Assembly (NCBI GenBank): GCA_964348695.1
Contig: CAYGDI010000001.1
Coordinates: 210,414 to 274,413, forward strand
Direction: 5' to 3'
Length of the DNA: 64,000 bases
From: JACPYF01 sp964348695
GTDB lineage: Bacteria; Patescibacteriota; Saccharimonadia; Saccharimonadales; Saccharimonadaceae
Under the pieces are notes generated by a model. The model was not told the DNA's origin and searched no databases. It worked only from the letters and a program-made list of their open reading frames with translations. The stretch's first letter is position 1, and each line of letters begins with the position of its first letter. The position numbers and the translations under genes are program-made. Below are positions 23,967 through 33,287 of the stretch, in pieces.

Positions 23967-25607
23967 ATGAGTGGGCCGCCTGTAGAATCAGAGATCAACA
24001 ATCAGTATAACCGTCGGGTGAATACCATTATGTTTTGGGTTGCGCGTACGACTCCACTGCTGACTGCAGTATATGCTGCATTTGTGTTGTTTGGTTTTGT
24101 TCAACCTTCCCAACTTTTCTCATGGCAAGCATTAGTGCTTGTGATTGCTGGCATTTGTATTGTGGCATTTCGTCAGACGAATACCTTTTACCAGCCAGTA
24201 TCGCAACAATTGGCATTTTATATTATTTCTCTAAGTACGGTTGTTTTTGTGATGGGCTTTGAGTTGATTGTTTTGGCTTGGGGTGTGCTTAGTATTTCAA
24301 CATTTCTCAATTTTGGTATCAAGATGTACTACCGCAGCAATGTGCTTTTGGTAGGTTTTGGACTCTTGGATGCACTGCTTCTTTGGCCAACTCACGGTAT
24401 TTCTAGACTATTTTTCAATATCATGATAGTCATGTTTACGTTTTGGGGAACTACGATCCTCGTCAAGATTGTCGAGGCGCAGACGCTTGATCATGACCGA
24501 TTAGTACGTACGCGCAAACGAGAGAGCTTGCAGTATAGTCGTATGCAAGCGTTGATCAACAGCTTGAGCGACGCAATCATTAGCTTTGATAATAAAGGCG
24601 TTATAAAACTATACAACTCTGCAGCGCTTAATCTTTTGGATACCAACAAATCACTCACAGGACAGCACATAGACGACGTGATTCGTCTGTACAACAAAGC
24701 AACAAAAAAAAGGTCGCGCTCTAGTCTGCTCGATCTAGTGGTCGCCGAAAAACATCAGCTAGAAACAGAGGATTTTAGTCATCGTTTTGATGATGGCGAA
24801 GAGATACGACTCAATATTGTGAGTGCGCCTATTCGGAACTCTTTCGGCAAAGACAAAATGTCGGACGAAGGCTATATCTCTATTTTGCGCGATATAACGA
24901 AAGTCAAGTCCCTGGAAGAAGAGCGAGATGAATTTATCAGTGTTATTAGTCACGAGCTCAGGACACCTATCACTATTACAGAAGGCACTGTCAGCAATAT
25001 GATGTTGATGGCTCAGAGAAACAATGCGGACCATGAGATTATTAAAGGTCTGGGAGATGCTCACGACCAGATCGTTTACTTGGCAAAAATGATCAACGAC
25101 CTGTCCGCCCTCAGTCGGGCTGAACGCGGCGTTGGAGTCGAACAAGAAGAGATAGATCTTGAACATTTTGCGCAAGAACTCTATGAACACTACTCGCCTC
25201 AAGCAAAAGCCGAAGGTCTACGGTTTGATCTCGATATTGCAGGCAAAATTGGCTCGCTCTACACTAGCAAACTTTATCTTGAAGAGATTTTGCAAAATCT
25301 TATTACTAACGGTATCAAATATACCTCAAATGGTTCGGTAACCTTGGCTATAAAACGTGAAGAAAGAGGAGTTTTATTCACTGTCACAGACACCGGACAC
25401 GGCATCAGTAAATCTGATCAAAAAAAGGTTTTTCAGAAGTTCTATCGCTCGGAAGATTACCGCACTAGAGAGACCGGTGGCACAGGTTTGGGTTTATATG
25501 TTGCGGGTAAATTGTCAAATAAACTAGGTACACGTATCAAACTGGAGAGTCGCCTCAATCACGGTTCAAGCTTCAGTTTTGTAATTCCTGAGTCACAAGT
25601 CAGCTAG
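23967..25607 (+). CDS. Membrane sensor histidine kinase (6TM, PAS, HisKA, HATPase)
   Basis: 546 aa. About six N-terminal helices (25-170), a PAS domain (ISFDNKGVIKLYNSAALNLL, about 205-310), the HisKA H329 in ISVISHELRTPITI, the N-box NLITNGIKYTSNG and the G-box GGTGLGLYVAGK. TATAAT ends 9 nt before the ATG, so the mRNA may be leaderless despite the gene lying only 10 nt after the peptidase. No response regulator is adjacent. Confidence 0.92.
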   Translation: MSGPPVESEINNQYNRRVNTIMFWVARTTPLLTAVYAAFVLFGFVQPSQLFSWQALVLVIAGICIVAFRQTNTFYQPVSQQLAFYIISLSTVVFVMGFELIVLAWGVLSISTFLNFGIKMYYRSNVLLVGFGLLDALLLWPTHGISRLFFNIMIVMFTFWGTTILVKIVEAQTLDHDRLVRTRKRESLQYSRMQALINSLSDAIISFDNKGVIKLYNSAALNLLDTNKSLTGQHIDDVIRLYNKATKKRSRSSLLDLVVAEKHQLETEDFSHRFDDGEEIRLNIVSAPIRNSFGKDKMSDEGYISILRDITKVKSLEEERDEFISVISHELRTPITITEGTVSNMMLMAQRNNADHEIIKGLGDAHDQIVYLAKMINDLSALSRAERGVGVEQEEIDLEHFAQELYEHYSPQAKAEGLRFDLDIAGKIGSLYTSKLYLEEILQNLITNGIKYTSNGSVTLAIKREERGVLFTVTDTGHGISKSDQKKVFQKFYRSEDYRTRETGGTGLGLYVAGKLSNKLGTRIKLESRLNHGSSFSFVIPESQVS

Positions 25608-25707
25608 ATGGTTTTTAACTAGCATAAGCATTGTAATCTACCTCTCATAAAGATATAATAAAAGCTAACAGAAAAACCAGAGGAGAAGGCTTCGCGGCTA
25701 AAAAAGT

Positions 25708-26907
25708 ATGCGGATATTAATGCTAGGGTGGGAGCTACCGCCGCACAACAGCGGTGGTCTTGGAGTTGCATGTTATCAAATGAGCAAGGCTTTGAGCCAA
25801 GAAGGCGCTAGTATTGATTTTGTACTGCCATACAAAGCTGAGCACGAAGCCAATTTTTTAACTATTCATTCTGCCACTGATCTAACCCCTCTGCACCGTA
25901 ACGGCATGGGAGCATACTACCAATGCCAATGCGCTGAGGGGTGCGATCACAACTCTCTCATTGATCTTCAGGATATTCAGCACAAGTACGCAGATTTTGT
26001 TGAAAATCTAGTACAAGAGATTAAACCTCACGTTATCCATGCTCACGATTGGTTGACGATGCGAGCTGGTATCCGAGCAAAACAAGCCACTGGTGTGCCA
26101 CTGATAGTGCATGTACACGCTACAGAGTATGATCGTTCCGGAGAACTTTATGGCAACCCAGTTGTACACGACGTAGAGCAACAAGGTCTATTGATGGCTG
26201 ATCGTATTATTGCAGTTAGCAATATTACAAAAAAACTGATCACTGAAAAGTACGGTATTCCTGCAGAAAAAATCGAAGTCGTTCACAATACAATTGATCC
26301 GAGTTCTCTAGGAGAGTATTTTTACGATGAAAGTACGTATGCGTATTTGCATAGTATGCAGCAAGAGGGTTACAAAGTCGTGACAACCATAGGTAGGCTC
26401 ACTGTTCAGAAAGGACTGACCTATTTTGTACAAAGTGCCGCTCGAGCACTGGAAAAATACGACAAACTACTTTTTTTGATAGCTGGCGATGGCGAACAGC
26501 GAGATGAATTGATCCGTCTTTCGTGCGATCTTGGCATCGCCGACAAAGTCTTTTTTACTGGTTTTATCAGAGGTCAGGTCTGGAGAGATGCTTATAGTGT
26601 CGCAGATATATTCGTGATGAGTTCTGTGTCAGAGCCTTTTGGGCTCACCGCCTTAGAAGCAGCGGCACATGATACCGCTGTAGTGCTTTCTCATCAATCA
26701 GGTGTTGGAGAGGTCTTGTCTAATGTTATGCGGTTTGACTATTGGGATACAGACAAGTTGGCAGACGCAATAGTAGGTATCGCCACCAGCGATAGTCTGC
26801 GACAAGAACTAGCCAAAAATGTCGCACACGAATATGCTCGCATATCCTGGCAAGACGTAGCACGACATATTACATCTATTTATGGCAAGCAAGGTGCAAA
26901 AATATGA
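25708..26907 (+). CDS. Glycosyltransferase family 4, glycogen-synthase-like
   Basis: 399 aa. N-terminal Rossmann half with MLGWELPPHNSGGLGVACYQ, the donor-half TIGRLTVQKGLTYFVQ, and the nucleotide-sugar site SEPFGLTALEAAAHDT (EX7E). The N-terminal signature is that of alpha-glucan synthases that use ADP- or UDP-glucose. It begins a three-gene overlapping operon with GH57 and GH15 enzymes, so a role in making an intracellular alpha-glucan is likely. TATAAT lies about 50 nt upstream. Confidence 0.85.
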   Translation: MRILMLGWELPPHNSGGLGVACYQMSKALSQEGASIDFVLPYKAEHEANFLTIHSATDLTPLHRNGMGAYYQCQCAEGCDHNSLIDLQDIQHKYADFVENLVQEIKPHVIHAHDWLTMRAGIRAKQATGVPLIVHVHATEYDRSGELYGNPVVHDVEQQGLLMADRIIAVSNITKKLITEKYGIPAEKIEVVHNTIDPSSLGEYFYDESTYAYLHSMQQEGYKVVTTIGRLTVQKGLTYFVQSAARALEKYDKLLFLIAGDGEQRDELIRLSCDLGIADKVFFTGFIRGQVWRDAYSVADIFVMSSVSEPFGLTALEAAAHDTAVVLSHQSGVGEVLSNVMRFDYWDTDKLADAIVGIATSDSLRQELAKNVAHEYARISWQDVARHITSIYGKQGAKI

Positions 26908-28136
26908 GTAATCAACGTTCCATCGTACTCTACCTCCACGTCCATCAACCGAAACGGATTCGTCCTTACAGCGTATTCGAAACGGCAAATGATCACAATT
27001 ACTTTGAGAATCCCCACTGGGATCACGGGACGCACAACAAAAGAATCTTTCGCAAAGTCGCCGAAAAATCGTATCTTCCAACAAATGCCCTACTCTTGGA
27101 ATTGTTGCAGAAACATCCGGAGTTTCGTTTTTCTCTCAGTATCACTGGTACTTTGATAGAACAGGCTGAAGCATGGGGCCAAGATGTGCTAGAAAGTTTC
27201 CAGAGACTAACGGAAACTGGACGAGTTGAGATTGTTGCAGAAACATATCACCATTCGTTGGCGTTTTTTTATAGTAGAAACGAGTTTGAAAAGCAAGTTA
27301 CCTTGCACAAACAAAAGATAGAAGCCCTCTTCTCCCAGACTCCCCAGGTTTTCCGCAATACAGAGCTCGCCTACAATAACGATCTTGCACACTGGGCGGA
27401 CGCAGCGGGCTACAAAGGTATTCTTGCCGAAGGTTGGGACAAACTATTAGAATGGCGAAGTCCAAATTTTGTTTATAAGCCAATCAATACAAAAAACATT
27501 AGTCTACTGATGAAAAATTACAAACTTTCTGATGATGTAGCATTTCGTTTCAGTAACAAAAGTTGGGAGCAATGGCCGCTGACTGCCGACAAATACAGTC
27601 ACTGGCTCAATACAGCAACCGAAGATCAACCAATCGTTAATTTGTTTATGGACTACGAAACATTCGGCGAACATCAGTGGGAAGATACTGGAGTGTTTGA
27701 ATTTTTCAGGGAGTTACCAGCCAAATGGCTCGCACGACAAGGCAATGGTTTCGCGACTGTCTCAGATGCTATAGAACAGCATCAACCTGTCGATACTATA
27801 GACTGCCCTACTACAGTGACGTGGGCGGACACTGAGAGGGATCTTACTGCATGGTTGGGAAACTCTATGCAACAGGAGGCTCTCAAGTACCTTTATGAAC
27901 TAGAAGAGAGAATACTCCAAACTGGCGACGACGGCTTGATAGATGACTGGCGCAACTTGCAAACTAGTGATCACGCCTACTATATGTGTACAAAATGGTT
28001 CAGCGATGGCGATGTGCATGCATATTTTAGCCCCTATGACTCGCCGTATGATGCGTTCTTGTATTTTATGAATGTACTACGAGATATACGGTGGCGTCTC
28101 AGTGAACACGAAAAAGGCGGCTTTCGTTATGGCTAG
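26904..28136 (+). CDS. Glycoside hydrolase family 57
   Basis: 410 aa. GH57 motifs in order: YLHVHQP near the N-terminus, VFRNTELAYNN holding the likely nucleophile Glu, and LFMDYETFGEHQW with the catalytic Asp. Family activities are alpha-amylase, branching enzyme or 4-alpha-glucanotransferase; sequence alone does not choose. It overlaps the glycosyltransferase by 4 nt. Confidence 0.88.
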   Translation: MSNQRSIVLYLHVHQPKRIRPYSVFETANDHNYFENPHWDHGTHNKRIFRKVAEKSYLPTNALLLELLQKHPEFRFSLSITGTLIEQAEAWGQDVLESFQRLTETGRVEIVAETYHHSLAFFYSRNEFEKQVTLHKQKIEALFSQTPQVFRNTELAYNNDLAHWADAAGYKGILAEGWDKLLEWRSPNFVYKPINTKNISLLMKNYKLSDDVAFRFSNKSWEQWPLTADKYSHWLNTATEDQPIVNLFMDYETFGEHQWEDTGVFEFFRELPAKWLARQGNGFATVSDAIEQHQPVDTIDCPTTVTWADTERDLTAWLGNSMQQEALKYLYELEERILQTGDDGLIDDWRNLQTSDHAYYMCTKWFSDGDVHAYFSPYDSPYDAFLYFMNVLRDIRWRLSEHEKGGFRYG

Positions 28137-30105
28137 ACCAATAGTCATGAGTAATGGCAAACTACACGTAGGCCTGAATATATATGGTGAGGTGCACGAT
28201 TTTTATTATCCATTCGTCGGGCAAGAAAATCATGCTGCCAGCAAGAATCTACGCCATCGTATAGGTGTTATGGTGGATGGTACACTGTCATGGCTAGACG
28301 ATGGACAGTGGCAATTTCAGTTCAGTTACCACAAAAATACTTTGATAGGTCACGTATCTGCCACCCACCAATCATTGGGCGTCCGACTAGAATTTGATGA
28401 TTGCGTGGACGCGGAACAAGATCTGTTTTTGAGAAATATTCATATTATCAACAACTCTGAACAAGAACGACATGTCCAACTCTTCATGCACCAGGTGTTT
28501 GATATTAGCGATATGGCTGGCAATGGTGACACAGTTCAGTACTTACCCGACAGCCAGGCGATTCTCACATATAGAGGTAAGAGAGCTTTTGTTATAGGAG
28601 GCAATCATGCAGATGGCTCACCCTTTAGTCAACATAGTGTCGGTTTGTTCGGTATCGAAGGGCACAAAGGTACGTACGCAGATGCAGAAGACGGCATACT
28701 AGCAAACAACAGCGTAGAGCACGGTCGTGTTGACTCAACGATTGGTTTCGACGCAACGATAGGCCCTCACCTTTCTACTCGAATATACTATTGGATCAGT
28801 GTTGATACTGATATGAAAGAAGCTATTAAACGACACGACCAGGTACAGGATCAAAATATGGTGATCAACCGTATCTTGGCAACAAGTCGCTGGTGGCACA
28901 ATTGGGTACAACCTGCTGAACATTTTGCAAAAAAACTACCAACACAGTTCCAGAACAGTTTTATTCAGAGTATCCTACTCATAAAGTCACATATAGATCA
29001 TTCTGGTGCGATTATCGCCAGCACGGATACGACCATGCTTCACCATTCGCGCGACGCATATGCCTACTGCTGGCCTAGAGACGGTGCTTTCACTGTATGG
29101 CCCCTGATACGCATTGGATACAAAGACGAGCCACTCAAATTTTTTGAGTTTTGCCGCAAAGTATTGCATTCAAAAGGCTACTTGGCGCATAAGTACCAAT
29201 CTGATGGATCTTTAGGGGCAAGTTGGCATGGTTATACGCACCATGGAGGAGTTCAAGCACCACCGATACAAGAAGACGAAACTGCTGTGGTATTGTTTGT
29301 TTTTGGACAATTTTACGAAACACACAAAGACAATAAACTGCTCAGGGAGTTTCTTTTGAGAGACTTTTATGACAGCTTAGTGCGACCGATGGCGGATTTT
29401 TTGAGCAGTTACATAGATCCTAAGACCGGTTTGCCAAAGCCAAGCTACGACTTGTGGGAAGAACGTTTTATGATCAGTACATTTACGACCGCAACCGTGT
29501 GTGGAGCGCTATTTGCCGCGGCGACGATGGCGGAGGCAGCAAATGATGAACAGAGTGCTGTGCGCTGGCGAACAGCAGCTGATGATATTTTGCAAAATGC
29601 TCAAAAACTACTCTACAATCCCGAAAGAAAAGTGTTCTACAGCGGTATCACACTCAACGAAGATGGTGTCGAAAAAGATGCTCGTATAGATAGCTCCGCA
29701 ATATTTGGCTCGTTCATGTTTGGGTTGTTCGGACTAGACAGCGACGAACTGTCTAGTAGTGTGAAGTCTATGCGAGATGCACTCTCTATGCCGCAGGAAA
29801 ATGTACTAGGACTCGCACGTTACGAAAATGATGAGTACTACAGAGTTAGCTCCGAGATTCCTGGTAATCCGTGGTTTATTACAACCTTGTGGCTAGCACA
29901 GTACTATATTGAAACTAACCAAAAAGACAAAGGACTAGAGCTAATCGAATGGTGTCAAAGCCTCTTGATGAACACAGGCGTGCTAGCCGAACAGCTCAAT
30001 CCATACAATCAACAATACATCTCAGTTGCACCTCTGACCTGGAGCCAAGCCGAATACGCAAGCACACTGCTAGATTTGGTCAGTGAGTCCGAAAACGAAG
30101 GCTGA
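28129..30105 (+). CDS. Glycoside hydrolase family 15, glucoamylase-like
   Basis: 658 aa. An N-terminal beta-sandwich (about 1-270) is followed by an (alpha/alpha)6 barrel. Barrel motifs: YAYCWPRDGAFTVWPLIRIG, KPSYDLWEERFMIST with the general acid Glu, and IPGNPWFITTLWLAQYY. It releases glucose from alpha-glucan ends. The ATG overlaps the GH57 stop by 8 nt. There is no signal peptide, so the enzyme is cytosolic, matching turnover of an internal polymer. Confidence 0.9.
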   Translation: MARPIVMSNGKLHVGLNIYGEVHDFYYPFVGQENHAASKNLRHRIGVMVDGTLSWLDDGQWQFQFSYHKNTLIGHVSATHQSLGVRLEFDDCVDAEQDLFLRNIHIINNSEQERHVQLFMHQVFDISDMAGNGDTVQYLPDSQAILTYRGKRAFVIGGNHADGSPFSQHSVGLFGIEGHKGTYADAEDGILANNSVEHGRVDSTIGFDATIGPHLSTRIYYWISVDTDMKEAIKRHDQVQDQNMVINRILATSRWWHNWVQPAEHFAKKLPTQFQNSFIQSILLIKSHIDHSGAIIASTDTTMLHHSRDAYAYCWPRDGAFTVWPLIRIGYKDEPLKFFEFCRKVLHSKGYLAHKYQSDGSLGASWHGYTHHGGVQAPPIQEDETAVVLFVFGQFYETHKDNKLLREFLLRDFYDSLVRPMADFLSSYIDPKTGLPKPSYDLWEERFMISTFTTATVCGALFAAATMAEAANDEQSAVRWRTAADDILQNAQKLLYNPERKVFYSGITLNEDGVEKDARIDSSAIFGSFMFGLFGLDSDELSSSVKSMRDALSMPQENVLGLARYENDEYYRVSSEIPGNPWFITTLWLAQYYIETNQKDKGLELIEWCQSLLMNTGVLAEQLNPYNQQYISVAPLTWSQAEYASTLLDLVSESENEG

Positions 30106-30142
30106 TCGAAAAAACCTACTTTTGCTGGTATAATGATAGTCA

Positions 30143-30793
30143 ATGTTTGGTTTTTTACTACTCATCATCATAGGCGCCTGGATCATTTACTACCAGCGTA
30201 GTATTACAGAGCCAGAAGATCTGCCCAAAAAAGTTTCGGTACGCCTAGATCGTATATGGGATATTGCCAAAGACGCTTTGCGAGAGAAAAAATACCTCAG
30301 AGCTGAAAAAGCACTACTGACTATACTGCGTGTTGACGAAAGAAATGTCGGCGCTTACAACCGACTAGGCATATTATATGCAAAACAAGGTGCGTTTGAT
30401 GATGCAATCGAATGTTTTGAGATAGCACAGAGTCTGGAGCCAAGTGCTAGTAGTCTGCACAATGTTGGTCTGATATATTTTGAAACCAAAAAATACGATA
30501 AAGCAGCACTTGCTTTTGAACAAGCGATCGAAATGGACGATCAGCACGCATCCAGGTTTGTCGCCTATGCAAAAGTCCAAGAACAGCTCGGAGATAACAA
30601 AAAAATGATAGAAGCGCTAGAGGCGGCGGTGAAACTAGAAAAAAACCCACAAAGCCTCAAGATACTAGCAGACGCTTACGAAAGAGATGGACGCAATGAA
30701 CTAGCTATGAAAGTCCATGAAAAAGCCGCAAAGATGATCTTGCCTACAGGTACACCAAAACGTATCAAGCAACCTCGCAAAGTTGTGATGTAA
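30143..30793 (+). CDS. Membrane-anchored TPR protein
   Basis: 216 aa. An N-terminal membrane helix (FGFLLLIIIGAWIIYY), then at least three tetratricopeptide repeats (AYNRLGILYAKQGAFDDAIE, LHNVGLIYFETKKYDKAALA, SLKILADAYERDGRNELAM). The tail is basic. The TGG-extended TATAAT ends 8 nt before the ATG, so it is a separate leaderless transcript. Likely a scaffold for an unknown membrane complex. Confidence 0.82.
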   Translation: MFGFLLLIIIGAWIIYYQRSITEPEDLPKKVSVRLDRIWDIAKDALREKKYLRAEKALLTILRVDERNVGAYNRLGILYAKQGAFDDAIECFEIAQSLEPSASSLHNVGLIYFETKKYDKAALAFEQAIEMDDQHASRFVAYAKVQEQLGDNKKMIEALEAAVKLEKNPQSLKILADAYERDGRNELAMKVHEKAAKMILPTGTPKRIKQPRKVVM

Positions 30794-30850
30794 TCTCCTT
30801 GAGAAATATAGCGTAATCAGGTAGTATTGTATCTGTACTTTGATTCCCCT

Positions 30851-30925
<75 letters not shown>

Positions 30926-30939
30926 TGTACATGCAACAT

Positions 30940-31025
30940 GCTGGGATAGTGAAGCGGTCAAACACAACAGACTGTAAATCTGTCGGCATTCGCCTTCGTA
31001 GGTTCGAATCCTACTCCCAGCACCA
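30940..31025 (+). tRNA. tRNA-Tyr (GTA)
   Basis: Acceptor GCTGGGA/TCCCAGC, anticodon stem ACAGA/TCTGT with loop CTGTAAA, a long variable arm (class II), T-loop TTCGAAT, discriminator A, encoded CCA. It follows tRNA-Thr by 14 nt. Confidence 0.95.
31008..31025 (+). repeat. 18-nt direct repeat, copy 1 (3' end of tRNA-Tyr)
   Basis: ATCCTACTCCCAGCACCA: the T-arm 3' strand, acceptor, discriminator and CCA. It is a typical attachment-site position for tRNA-targeting integrases. Confidence 0.8.
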
Positions 31026-31197
31026 ACTTTATTACTATAAGATGCGCCAGTATCTTGTAGGAATAAAGTAGATAGATAGATAGTATAGATGAGAACCGTT
31101 CGACGTAGTCGAGGTTCGTACAGGATTGAGCGTGCAGGAGTTTACTCCGAAAAGCGAAGTCCGTGCAAGCCGAAGGCGCATCCTACTCCCAGCACCA
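31026..31197 (+). other. Structured segment flanked by copies of the tRNA-Tyr 3' end
   Basis: It begins with a 17-bp near-perfect stem (31027-31043 with 31052-31068). A GATA-rich tract follows, then a bulged hairpin GAACC-TCGAC / GTCGA-GGTTC (31093-31117). The segment ends with an exact 18-nt copy of the tRNA-Tyr 3' end including CCA. No ORF. It could be the scar of a tRNA-targeted element, a decayed tRNA duplication, or a small RNA. Confidence 0.6.
31180..31197 (+). repeat. 18-nt direct repeat, copy 2
   Basis: Exact copy of the tRNA-Tyr 3' end, 172 bp downstream in direct orientation, with no complete tRNA around it. Confidence 0.8.
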
Positions 31198-31249
31198 CTG
31201 TATCTATTGCCAGTAACAGATACGCTTTGCTATACTCATCAACACACGT

Positions 31250-31326
31250 GCCGCCTTAGCTCAGCTGGTTAGAGCAACTGTTTTGTAAACAGTAGGTCTC
31301 CGGTTCGAATCCGGAAGGCGGCTCCA
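31250..31326 (+). tRNA. tRNA-Thr (TGT)
   Basis: Acceptor GCCGCCT/AGGCGGC, anticodon stem ACTGT/ACAGT with loop TTTGTAA, T-loop TTCGAAT, discriminator T, encoded CCA. Confidence 0.95.
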
Positions 31327-31406
31327 GAGATAATACTTTATTTATACCCGTAAATGTGCTAAAATAGACATAATTAACGAATAACAACCACTAATAGAGA
31401 GAAGAT

Positions 31407-31616
31407 ATGGCAAAGAGTAGTAAAACAAAGCGTAAGATTGTTGGAATGGTCAGTGATGACAGCAACCACCGTACTTATTACACCGTAAAAAACACTCAGA
31501 ATTCTCCAGACAAACTGAGTTTGCGAAAATATGACCCGAAACTGCGCAAACATGTCACGTATACTGAGACAAAAAAGAACTTAGGCAGAAACGAAGTTAA
31601 AGCCCGCAAGGGTTAG
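31407..31616 (+). CDS. rpmG: 50S ribosomal protein L33, zinc-free form
   Basis: 69 aa. Matches L33 along TYYTVKNTQNSPDKLSLRKY and LRKHVTYTETK. The two CxxC knuckles of zinc-type L33 are replaced (VSDDSNHR and YDPKLRKH). A C-terminal basic tail adds about ten residues. AGAGAGAAG precedes the ATG. Confidence 0.9.
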   Translation: MAKSSKTKRKIVGMVSDDSNHRTYYTVKNTQNSPDKLSLRKYDPKLRKHVTYTETKKNLGRNEVKARKG

Positions 31617-31675
31617 ACTAAATTACGCAAGTATATTGTTAATTTTTCTATTTAGTACTATAATATACTTTAATT

Positions 31676-33277
31676 ATGGATCTGTTTAAAGGCTTCAACC
31701 CCGAAACTGCTAAAAATACCCGTCACTTAAAAGTTGGCCAGTTTGACACTTATATTGTTGACTGCGCGGCTATACAAGAAAGTGTTAATAAAAAAGGAGA
31801 AACCGCTGTACTTGATGACACTCAGTACACAAGCCCTTTGGTATCTAGTGAGCTGACTTTACGCCAGCGAACTGACGGGAGAGGTCGTCATAGATTTGTC
31901 TACCAAGGATCTATGAATTTAGCAAATAGTGTTGATGTTGCGGCTATACAAGAAGATTTCTTTGCAGAAATGCAGAGGACTATTGATAATTATAGCGATA
32001 TTACAATGCAAGGTTTTTATTTTAATAACAACCGCATGTTGGTATCTGAAATGGAAAGAGGCAGACCTGCTCTTGCAAGACTAGGTGTATACCCAGAAGA
32101 TAAAAATATCAATATTTGCAATGAAGGCGTTGGAACTGCGACGAAATTTAAAGAAGTTGAAGTAACACTCAGAGCTCCGAACCTTGAAGACATAGAAGGC
32201 TATGCTGCACAACATTTTGCTGTACATGTAGTCACCTATGTAGCAGCACTTAATTCTCTATGTAAAGTTTTATATGGGGGCGTTCCAGAACCTCAGACTT
32301 TGGTAATGACGCCAGAAGGACCTCTATACCATGACAAAGATTCCAACAAATATTTAAAACAGCAAAAGTATAAAAAAGTAATTATAGGTTCTAAAAATAA
32401 AGAAGCTGTAGAAAAATCAGAAGATACTGACGACACAAAAGATGCCGAAAAATTGCAAGGTAAAGAAATACCAAAAGGAATCACTTTAGACGACATAGGT
32501 GGTCTTGAGAATGTGCGTGCTGAGCTTAAAAAGGTAGTTAACTCGTTTAAAAATGCAGAAGCGTTGAAAATGCGGGGCGTACAAAAACCAAATGGTATTT
32601 TTATGTATGGGCCTCCTGGTACAGGAAAAACTACTTTAGCCACTGCATTAGCAAACGAGATCGACGGAACACTTTGGGAAATTAAAGTATCCGATATCAA
32701 AGATAAGTGGCACGGTAATTCTGAAAGAAATATGCAAGAAATTTTCAACAAAGCACGTTCTATCGACACTCCTACAGTAATGTTATTTGATGAATTTGAA
32801 ACGATGATCAACTCAACGGATAGTGCTCAATCTTCAGCAAACACATCTGACAATGCGGTAGCAGGTATATTCAAAAAAGAAGTGACCAAACTATTAGATG
32901 AAAACGAAAATATTATACTTGTAGCAGCTACAAATTACGATGACCGGGTTGACGAATCTCTGATACGATCTGGTCGTTTTGACTTAAAATTATACGTGCC
33001 CATGCCTGATGAAAATGCTAGGGTGCGTATCTTTGCAAATATGATAGCTGATATGATAAATTCGCAAAGTAGTGATGATTTTACACCTGTAGCTCAGGGC
33101 GTTGACCCAACTGCTCTTGCACTGGAAACTGAGGGTATGTCTGGAGCAGACATTGACGCTATACTTAGAAAAACTGCATTTGATAAAGCTATCCAAGACG
33201 GTGATAAGCCCGGTTCATCTGGCCCAATAACTCAAGAAGATATACTGAAACAGATTAATGATTTTCGCACTCAGTAG
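31676..33277 (+). CDS. AAA+ ATPase with unknown N-terminal domain
   Basis: 533 aa. Residues 1-250 are unassigned. The AAA module starts near 265 (ITLDDIGGLENVRAELKKVV): Walker A GPPGTGKTT (about 312-320), Walker B VMLFDEFE, sensor-1 VAATNYD, arginine finger RSGRFDLKL, then the helical lid GMSGADIDAIL. This is the classic clade (FtsH/p97/spastin-like) but with no protease or zinc motif, so it is likely an unfoldase or remodeller. The sequence looks AT-richer than its neighbours. TATACT ends 6 nt before the ATG, so leaderless. Confidence 0.85.
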   Translation: MDLFKGFNPETAKNTRHLKVGQFDTYIVDCAAIQESVNKKGETAVLDDTQYTSPLVSSELTLRQRTDGRGRHRFVYQGSMNLANSVDVAAIQEDFFAEMQRTIDNYSDITMQGFYFNNNRMLVSEMERGRPALARLGVYPEDKNINICNEGVGTATKFKEVEVTLRAPNLEDIEGYAAQHFAVHVVTYVAALNSLCKVLYGGVPEPQTLVMTPEGPLYHDKDSNKYLKQQKYKKVIIGSKNKEAVEKSEDTDDTKDAEKLQGKEIPKGITLDDIGGLENVRAELKKVVNSFKNAEALKMRGVQKPNGIFMYGPPGTGKTTLATALANEIDGTLWEIKVSDIKDKWHGNSERNMQEIFNKARSIDTPTVMLFDEFETMINSTDSAQSSANTSDNAVAGIFKKEVTKLLDENENIILVAATNYDDRVDESLIRSGRFDLKLYVPMPDENARVRIFANMIADMINSQSSDDFTPVAQGVDPTALALETEGMSGADIDAILRKTAFDKAIQDGDKPGSSGPITQEDILKQINDFRTQ

Positions 33278-33287
33278 GACCTGTGCC

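Noticed and set aside
31068..31090. GATA tetranucleotide run as a satellite or CRISPR-like repeat
   Set aside because: Only about four units; no spacers and no array. No CRISPR array was seen anywhere in the window.
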